NCBI GenBank assembly: GCA_963669155.1 | Contig: OZ022596.1 | Location: forward strand, 19,952,828 to 20,016,827 | Source: Arbacia lixula | Lineage: Eukaryota > Echinodermata > Echinoidea > Arbacioida > Arbaciidae | Direction of reading: 5' to 3' | DNA length: 64,000 nt | Shown: piece after piece, positions 60,501-64,000 of the stretch | Layout of the letters: each line of letters starts with the position of its first letter | How positions within the stretch are numbered: position 1 is the first letter of the stretch | Notes under the pieces: model-generated | The model's database searches: none | What the model was told of the DNA's origin: nothing | Seen by the model: the letters and a program-made list of their open reading frames with translations, nothing else | Position numbers and translations under genes: made by a program

Positions 60501-63294
60501 GAGGGATGTTAACCTTACAGGCTTCTACCTAAGGTTAGTGGGAGGGATGTTAACCTTACAGGCTCCTATCTAAGGTTAGTGAGAGGGATGTTAACCTTAC
60601 AGACTCCTACCTAAGGTTAATGAGAGGGATGTTAACCTTACAGGCTCCTACCTAAGGTTAGTGAGAGGGATGCTAACCTTACAGGCTCCTACCTAAGGTT
60701 AGTGGGAGGGATGTTAACCTTACAGGCTTCTACCTAAGGTTAGTGAGAGGGATGTTAACCTTACAGGCTCCTATCTAAGGTTAGTGAGAGGGATGTTAAC
60801 CTTACAGGCTCCTACCTAAGGTTAGTGAGAGGGATGTTAACCTTACAGGCTCCTACCTAAGGTTAGTGAGAGGGATGTTAACCTTACAGGCTTCTACCTA
60901 AGGTTAGTGGGAGGGATGTTAACCTTACAGGCTCCTATCTAAGGTTAGTGGGAGGGATGTTAACCTTACAGGCTCCTATCTAAGGTTAGTGAGAGGGATG
61001 TTAACCTTACAGGCTTCTACCTAAGGTTAGTGAGAGGGATGTTAACCTTACAGGCTTCTACCTAAGGTTAGTGAGAGGGATGTTAACCTTACAGGCTCCT
61101 ACCTAAGGTTAGTGGGAGGGATGTTAACCTTACAGGCTCCTATCTAAGGTTAGTGAGAGGGATGTTAACCTTACAGGCTCCTACCTAAGGTTAGTGAGAG
61201 GGATGTTGACCTTACAGGCTCCTACCTAAGGTTAGTGAGAGGGATGTTAACCTTACAGGCTCCTACCTAAGGTTAGTGAGAGGGATGTTAACCTTACAGG
61301 CTCCTACCTAAGGTTAGTGGGAGGGATGTTAACCTTACAGGCTCCTACCTAAGGTTAGTGAGAGGGATGTTAACCCTACAGGCTTCTACCTAAGGTTAGT
61401 GAGAGGGATGTTAAGCCTACAGGCTCCTACCTAAGGTTAGTGAGAGGGATGTTAACCTTACAGGCTCCTACCTAAGGTTAGTGAGAGGGATGTTGACCTT
61501 ACAGGCTCCTACCTAAGGTTAGTGAGAGGGATGTTAACCTTACAGGCTCCTACCTAAGGTTAGTGGGAGGGATGTTAACCTTACAGGCTCCTGCCTAAGG
61601 TTAGTGGGAGGGATGTTAACCTTACAGGCTCCTACCTAAGGTTAGTGGGTGGGATGTTAACCTTACAGGCTCCTACCTAAGGTTAGTTAGAGGGATGTTA
61701 ACCTTACAGGCTCCTACCTAAGGTTAGTGAGAGGGATGTTAACCTTACAGGCTCCTACCTAAGGTTAGTGAGAGGGATGTTAACCTTACAGACTCCTACC
61801 TAAGGTTAGTGAGAGGGATGTTAACCTTACAGGCTCCTACCTAAGGTTAGTGGAAGGAATGTTAAACCTACAGGCTCCTACCTAAGGTTAGTGAGAGGGA
61901 TGCTAACCCTACAGGCTCCTACCTAAGGTTAGTAAGAGGGATGTCCGCCTGTTCTTTCCTTAGCCTGCCACATTATTGCGGGCTGGCTTTTCTCTTCTTA
62001 GGCAGTGTTTAGCATATAGTTTGTAGGCATTATGAGTCAGCTATATTGCAATCAATTTAAGTGTTGAAAAAAATGAAGTTGTCAACTTTTCAAACAGTGT
62101 CTGGGCACTAGCAACCTAAAGATCTAATGGAAACATTACAATTAGCACTATACATTGTCTGCCACTATGCCTCTCTCAAGTGCTTTTCTCCCTGTCACTA
62201 GACTCCCAGCCCAGTCAACATCTTCCGCCGCTACAATGAGATTGGAGGTCATGTCAGCTCAGAGGGCCATGTCTTAGACGGCATGTATCCAGGTGCCTTC
62301 TCCTTCACTCCAGAACCTCCCAGCCTCCAAGCCCCTTCAACTCACCCCCTGGATGGAGCCAAGGACCCACAGACTTCAGGACAGAACCTTCCTACGCAGC
62401 CAGCAGAAGGGCCCTTGGAGGCGTCGGACGCCATCAAAGAGGTGTCTCGGGCAAATGAAGCAACTCCTGGGCCGTGCCTTGCACCTGTAATACCACCTTG
62501 CTCTGACTCTAAACACACCCAGGCATTGTTCCATAAGACTTTCCCTGAGGCCTCTGAGCACAGGACCCCTGGTGATGGTCACCAGGACAGGGACACCACG
62601 GAAATCCTGTCTGTCACAACCAAGTCTGACAGTGTCTCATCTAGAGGATCCAGGAACTCTTCAGGTCAGTCGAGAACCAGTCATGATAGTACCGGGTCGA
62701 ACGCCTTGGCTAAAGTGCCCAAGCCACCAGACAGTGTGAAACCTGACAGAGTGAATGCTAAGACTAGACCTATGTCCCCTGCCCCAAGGCCTGAGTCCAG
62801 CCTCACAGATACACAGCTCCCTCTCTTGCCAGCAGTCAGCACAAGCCATGTTGCCTCACCTGCCCTCTACTCCTGTGAGAAGGACCTGAAGCTGCCCTCT
62901 CTGACTGAGGACAGGAAGCCTTCCGCACCCTCTGTGGATATTGCTCCCCTGCAGCCAGGAGAAGAGGAGTCCTCAGAGACCCCTAGAGCAGTATCCCCTG
63001 TGCCCACCCCGCACCCAGACCCTGTTGACTCCAGGAGGTGCCTGGACTACCGGCAGACAGTGGACAGTGTCCTGAGGAGCCAGCTGGACGTCCAGTGCCC
63101 TTGGCAGCGGGACACCATCAGGCTCTACCTGGCCTCCACATTCACAGGTGAGCTGCCTCATCATTGATGAGTGAGTGACCTCATTTAACATGAGTGACTT
63201 CATCAAACATAGATCATTGAATGGTATCAGGAATGGTGATTTCCTTGTCTCTTCTTCAGTGAACACCCATAAGAAACCCCTCTCCTCCTCGTGA
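48134..63294 (+). CDS. Unrecognised protein gene, about 500 aa, six exons (start uncertain)
   Basis: Exons of 234, 102, 93, 93, 946 and 35 bp join without a stop to 500 codons plus TGA. I do not recognise the family. Residues about 79-205 look like the ordered part: SSFDAKVDGQGSKFISASFA, FPEYRYHGYSRRRVLKKLSL, RRFRERAVPWLDEDLQG and PVNIFRRYNEIGGHVSSEGH. Then follow about 200 Ser/Pro/Thr-rich residues of likely disorder (TTKSDSVSSRGSRNSSGQ), and a conserved-looking end CLDYRQTVDSVLRSQLDV, WQRDTIRLYLASTFT and NTHKKPLSSS. No signal peptide or membrane segment. Exons B-F are well supported by splice sites, phase and composition. The first exon could instead be at 56621-56686. Confidence 0.65.
48466..48512 (+). 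repeat. (CA)n microsatellite, left flank of LINE
   Basis: CTCTCTC then CACACACACGCACACACACG-type repeat. The interruption pattern (CGCACACA) resembles the tract at 49614-49663. Confidence 0.95.
48513..49612 (-). mobile_element. 5'-truncated L1/Tx1-like non-LTR retrotransposon nested in a (CA)n tract
   Basis: The minus-strand frame, open from the CA border at 49612, reads NLKSRKVYNYFIKTF, then FQFKLLHGALYKDHLFRFGF, THKLCSFCKKEDETYSNLIL and FCAHVQRIWQEI. This is the zf-RVT-type C-terminal domain (KLLHG, C..C...E...L...C, IW) of L1/Tx1-type ORF2, ending at stop 49029-49031. The 188-codon domain is intact in frame, which suggests a fairly recent insertion; the reverse transcriptase is absent. 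A 3' UTR of about 500 bp ends with AATAAA about 30 bp before the left CA tract and no poly(A). Confidence 0.75.
49614..49663 (+). repeat. (CA)n microsatellite, right flank of LINE
   Basis: ACACACACACGCACACACGC then pure CA. It abuts the 5'-truncated end of the LINE directly. Confidence 0.95.
49785..49850 (-). repeat. Degenerate telomere-like CCCTAA tract
   Basis: CTAACCCTAAACCTAATCCT, AAACCCTAAACCTACCC. Opposite orientation to the tract at 264-346. Confidence 0.5.
49851..50427. other. Intron/intergenic, nothing recognised
   Basis: AT-rich, includes a short ORF at 49867-50064 without family signature. Confidence 0.4.
50428..50725 (+). repeat. (CAC)n / (CCCCCAC)n low-complexity tract
   Basis: CACCACCACC and CACCCCCACCCCCACC. 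A duplicated block CATGCACCACCACC ... CCCCGCACCCCCACCC occurs twice near 50634 and 50670. Confidence 0.93.
50726..52500. other. Long intron of the third gene, no exon established
   Basis: A 61-codon ORF at 50793-50978 (MTAVSAIFESYLKPDRDTSN) is preceded by CTCCTATAG but its phase does not fit the neighbouring exons and it ends in a stop. 51240-51380 is purine-rich. Nothing else recognised. Confidence 0.4.
52510..52950 (+). repeat. Diverged dispersed repeat(s), partners at 47155-47350 and 24890-25020
   Basis: GTGACGCCAAATAAAACAAC and ACATCAGATGATTTATTTTG CGCCC match 47155-47350. GCCACTCAATATTTCTGACT and GGCAGCTGCT match 24.9 kb. The order suggests one longer element of which each partner keeps a part. 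Confidence 0.45.
53375..53545. repeat. Dispersed repeat family CAGCCAGACCCC, copy 2
   Basis: GATTAGTCTAGTGCAGCCAG ACCCCTTCATAGAATAGTTG, then CAGTCTGGGAGACAGGCTAG. Compare 55715-55880. Confidence 0.6.
53572..53616 (+). repeat. 11-bp repeat x 4
   Basis: TGCGACCTCCC repeated four times, the last copy ending TGCAGG. Confidence 0.9.
53885..54040 (+). repeat. G-rich GGGGGTGGTA repeats
   Basis: Four tandem GGTAGGGGGT units flanked by GTGGGG words. Confidence 0.85.
54075..54212. mobile_element. TTCGGAATAA / AACGAACC repeat-family copy with C-run
   Basis: GGATAAACGAACCCTG, GTTCGGAATAAGGAACCCTC and GAAATAACGAACC, as at 42990-43170, followed by a C19-C20 run. Confidence 0.4.
54213..55714. other. Intron/intergenic, nothing recognised
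   Basis: ORF 54852-55040 contains a hydrophobic FTMFLICTLFVGSATA stretch but lacks splice or family support. GGCGAGCACGTTCTCATTGC is tandemly repeated three times with changes at 55455-55525. Confidence 0.4.
55715..55885. repeat. Dispersed repeat family CAGCCAGACCCC, copy 3
   Basis: GAATCTAGTCTACTGCAGCC AGACCCCTTTATTAAATAG, then GGGTCTGAGAGCCAGACTAT. It aligns with copy 2 including the upstream GCGAGTCGGG word. Confidence 0.6.
56568..56686 (+). promoter_or_regulatory. NRF1-like site and alternative first exon of the third gene
   Basis: TGCGCATGCGT at 56568-56578 is one base off the NRF1 palindrome, frequent in TATA-less promoters. 43 bp later ATG opens 22 codons (MSNLNTFQVLVQQKQHQLHN GK) ending in phase 0 at a weak donor AAA|GTTATA, which would join exon B in frame. 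Speculative alternative to the 48.1-kb start. Confidence 0.3.
56785..57076 (+). repeat. 104-bp repeat x 3: acceptor plus start of exon B
   Basis: ATGCATGTAACTGTTGTTTT at 56811, 56915 and 57019. Each unit ends CACATGACCTACAGAGTGAT CAGGTGAC (copy 2 has CTACAAAG, destroying the AG). Only the third continues into exon B. Intervening: TTTTCAATGATACTTCATGA. Confidence 0.93.
57063..57164 (+). CDS. Third gene exon B
   Basis: 102 bp, phase 0 at both ends, acceptor CCTACAG... taken as CTAC AG|AGTGATCAG, donor GGG|GTAAGT. It encodes SDQVTVVDSSFDAKVDGQGS and KFISASFAGPEVVG. An alternative acceptor nine bases later (GATCAG|GTGACC) keeps the frame. Two upstream copies of the acceptor/exon start exist in the 104-bp array. 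Confidence 0.7.
57425..57560 (+). repeat. (GA)n microsatellite
   Basis: GAGAGAGA with GATAGA interruptions, in the intron between exons B and C. Confidence 0.96.
57745..57900. mobile_element. MITE family GGGCCATGTTGC, copy 1
   Basis: GGGCCATGTTGCCAGCATAT, CAATTATTGCAACGTACCAT, AATGGTAACTACC mirrored by GGTAGTTACCATTTAGG, GTTACAATAATTGAAAACCT and GTGCAACATGAC. Second copy at 63807-63965. Confidence 0.7.
57984..58076 (+). CDS. Third gene exon C: basic YHGYSRRRVLKKLSL segment
   Basis: 93 bp, phase 0 at both ends, acceptor CTCCTCAG, donor AGG|GTGAGC. 31 residues FPEYRYHGYSRRRVLKKLSL NNNRTIVTYLR. A degenerate copy of its 3' half lies at 58401-58457. Confidence 0.8.
58105..58350 (+). repeat. (CA)n with TACACACA / TCACACAC variants
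   Basis: About 245 bp; includes a duplicated ACACATGCCCTCACATGTAC ATACACA block (58165 and 58306). Starts 30 bp after the exon C donor. Confidence 0.95.
58364..58460 (+). pseudogene. Degenerate duplicate of exon C 3' half plus upstream segment
   Basis: AGAGTCCTGAAGAAGCCATG TCTGAACAACAATCAGACCA TTGTGACCGACCTTAGGGTG copies 58032-58080 with about seven changes (RVLKKPCLNNNQTIVTDLR). It is preceded by GATAGAGAACAGATTGGGGT GTGTGTAACATTATGTAG, which also occurs at 56692-56731 near the alternative first exon. No acceptor. Confidence 0.7.
58733..58882. mobile_element. GCAAATAATCAA hairpin element (MITE), full copy
   Basis: AAGCAAATAATCAAATTTGG, GATGGGACGAACTTCC, then mirrored GGAAGTGATAGTTCATCTCA and AAAAGTTGATTATTTGCTT. 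Inner CAGCGATCTGAATGTA/TACATCCAGATCGC also pair. About 150 bp. Confidence 0.7.
59334..59426 (+). CDS. Third gene exon D: RRFRERAVPWLDEDLQG
   Basis: 93 bp, phase 0 at both ends, acceptor TTTTACAG, donor AAG|GTTAGT. 31 residues RRFRERAVPWLDEDLQGATD RPERPYRLLPK. Its last 20 bases are unit 1 of the 41-bp array. Confidence 0.8.
59407..61944 (+). repeat. 41-bp minisatellite, about 62 copies, with exon D end, acceptor-like AG and donor
   Basis: Unit CTTACAGGCTCCTACCTAAG (exon end) then GTTAGTGAGAGGGATGTTAA C. CTTAC starts at 59407, 59448 and onward at 41-bp steps. Each unit contains TTAACCTTACAG, AAG|GTTAGT and, between them, the 13-base GCTCCTACCTAAG. Very homogeneous; variants are GGCTTC, GACTCC, TATCTAAG, GTGGGAG. 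Not a multiple of three. Confidence 0.97.
61945..62201. other. End of intron before exon E
   Basis: Unique-looking sequence with a pyrimidine-rich stretch before TCACTAG; nothing else seen. Confidence 0.5.
62202..63147 (+). CDS. Third gene exon E: large disordered-tail exon
   Basis: 946 bp, acceptor GTCACTAG, donor ACAG|GTGAGC, phase 0 to phase 1. 315 residues: TPSPVNIFRRYNEIGGHVSS, EGHVLDGMYPGAFSFTPEPP, long Ser/Pro/Thr/Glu stretches, CLDYRQTVDSVLRSQLDVQC and PWQRDTIRLYLASTFT. An internal ATG at 62283 would make a partial ORF look complete, but the frame is open upstream to the acceptor. Confidence 0.88.
63260..63294 (+). CDS. Third gene terminal exon
   Basis: The acceptor TCTTCTTCAG is strong and the phase fits: G|TG AAC ACC CAT AAG AAA CCC CTC TCC TCC TCG TGA gives VNTHKKPLSSS and stop. 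Short but consistent. Confidence 0.65.
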
Positions 63295-63800
63295 GGGAAC
63301 CAGTTCTTGTCTCAAGAGAAAAGGTTCAATAGATCACTCTAAGGCTCTGTCGTATAAAAACTTCCGATTGATCACATCTAGAATTGCCGCATTTGATAGC
63401 AATCATATTTCTGTACATTCAAGATAGGAGATTAAATGTTTGATTGATTCAGATCAATCACAGTTCTTTATAAGACGTGGATCAGAGTGCATGTTAGTAG
63501 TGGTTGTTGTCATGACAACTTATAACCTGTCACTAGTCCATAGAGACCACCTGTATAGAAAGACCACCTGGGGATGTTTTATCAAGATTTACACTTGACT
63601 TGTGATCTGTTCTTGTATAGAAAGACCACCTGGGAGTGTTTTATCAAGATTTACACATGACTGGTGACCTGTTCATATGTGCTAAAAGTGAGATTTTTCC
63701 CTGTTTTAACATAGTGTTAATTCTAATTGATCCTAATCAAATTTGACAAATCAGAAACTTTGTATTCAGATGCTTGTTGGCAACAAGAATTTTGATTTAC
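63295..63800. other. Downstream of the third gene
   Basis: Presumed 3' UTR/flank. 63340-63480 has GATTGATC palindromic words like 7140-7310. A 58-61-bp segment (TATAGAAAGACCACCTGGG, TGTTTTATCAAGATTTACAC) is repeated twice at 63553-63670. No AATAAA before the end of the window; ATTAAA at about 63432. Confidence 0.45.
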
Positions 63801-63806
63801 AAAGAT

Positions 63807-63965
63807 CAGGGCCATGTTGCATATGGGGTGTCAATTATTGTAACTTACCATCAATGGTAACTACCATAGTAACAGCCTGTGAGATTGCATTATTGCGCAT
63901 GTTGCCATGGTCGTTACCATTGATTGTAAGTTACAATACTTGAAAACCTTTGTGCAATGTAGACC
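63807..63965. mobile_element. MITE family GGGCCATGTTGC, copy 2
   Basis: GGGCCATGTTGCATATGGGG, TCAATTATTGTAACTTACCA, TCAATGGTAACTACC mirrored by GTTACCATTGATTGTAAGTT, ACAATACTTGAAAACCTTTG and TGCAATGTAGAC. Same layout as 57745-57900. Confidence 0.7.
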
Positions 63966-64000
63966 TGATTTCAACCTTTATCTGACGGGAATTAAAATCC

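Overview
This is eukaryotic nuclear DNA from an animal: intron-rich, repeat-rich and low in coding density. The conserved gene, the abundance of fold-back elements and the many intronic minisatellites suggest a marine invertebrate deuterostome. My best guess is a lancelet (Branchiostoma). From memory, unverified, intronic minisatellites starting at exon-intron junctions have been reported in amphioxus. The species is not proven by this window.

Three spliced genes can be read, all on the + strand. (1) 3.7-20.0 kb: CNOT11, the CCR4-NOT subunit 11. Ten exons join in frame and give 445 residues up to the stop; the N-terminal exon was not found. (2) 23.8-38.9 kb: a small secreted cysteine-rich protein of about 201 aa. 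It has a signal peptide, an IGFBP-N-like module and a follistatin/Kazal-like module, in five exons. (3) 48.1-63.3 kb: an unrecognised, mostly disordered protein of about 500 aa in six exons. All its introns are phase 0 except the last. Its first exon is uncertain, with two candidates.

The striking feature is the relation between exons and tandem repeats. At least eight exon ends are themselves part of a local minisatellite. The repeat unit contains the last (or first) 14-66 exon bases together with the splice site. Examples are a 54-bp unit x about 42 and a 37-bp unit x about 32 at CNOT11 donors, 115 bp x 5 and about 76 bp x 3 on the two sides of one CNOT11 exon, 60 bp x 9 carrying the stop codon, 56 bp x about 55 in the secreted-protein gene, and 104 bp x 3 and 41 bp x about 62 in the third gene. 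Two other intronic arrays (39 bp and 51 bp units) start just inside the donor, have periods divisible by three and stay open in the exon frame for hundreds of codons.

Between and inside the genes are mobile-element remains. These are two 5'-truncated non-LTR retrotransposons on the minus strand (28.4-29.3 kb, and 48.5-49.6 kb nested in a CA microsatellite), a 1.2-kb inverted-repeat element (9.2-10.4 kb), a 0.5-kb fold-back element (35.7-36.2 kb), a MITE with a 5-bp target duplication (36.8-37.1 kb), a piggyBac-like TTAA element (16.0-16.8 kb) and several MITE families with two or more copies. Intergenic stretches at 24-30, 39-48 and 50-57 kb carry no recognised gene. They hold simple repeats, minisatellites and diverged copies of dispersed families.
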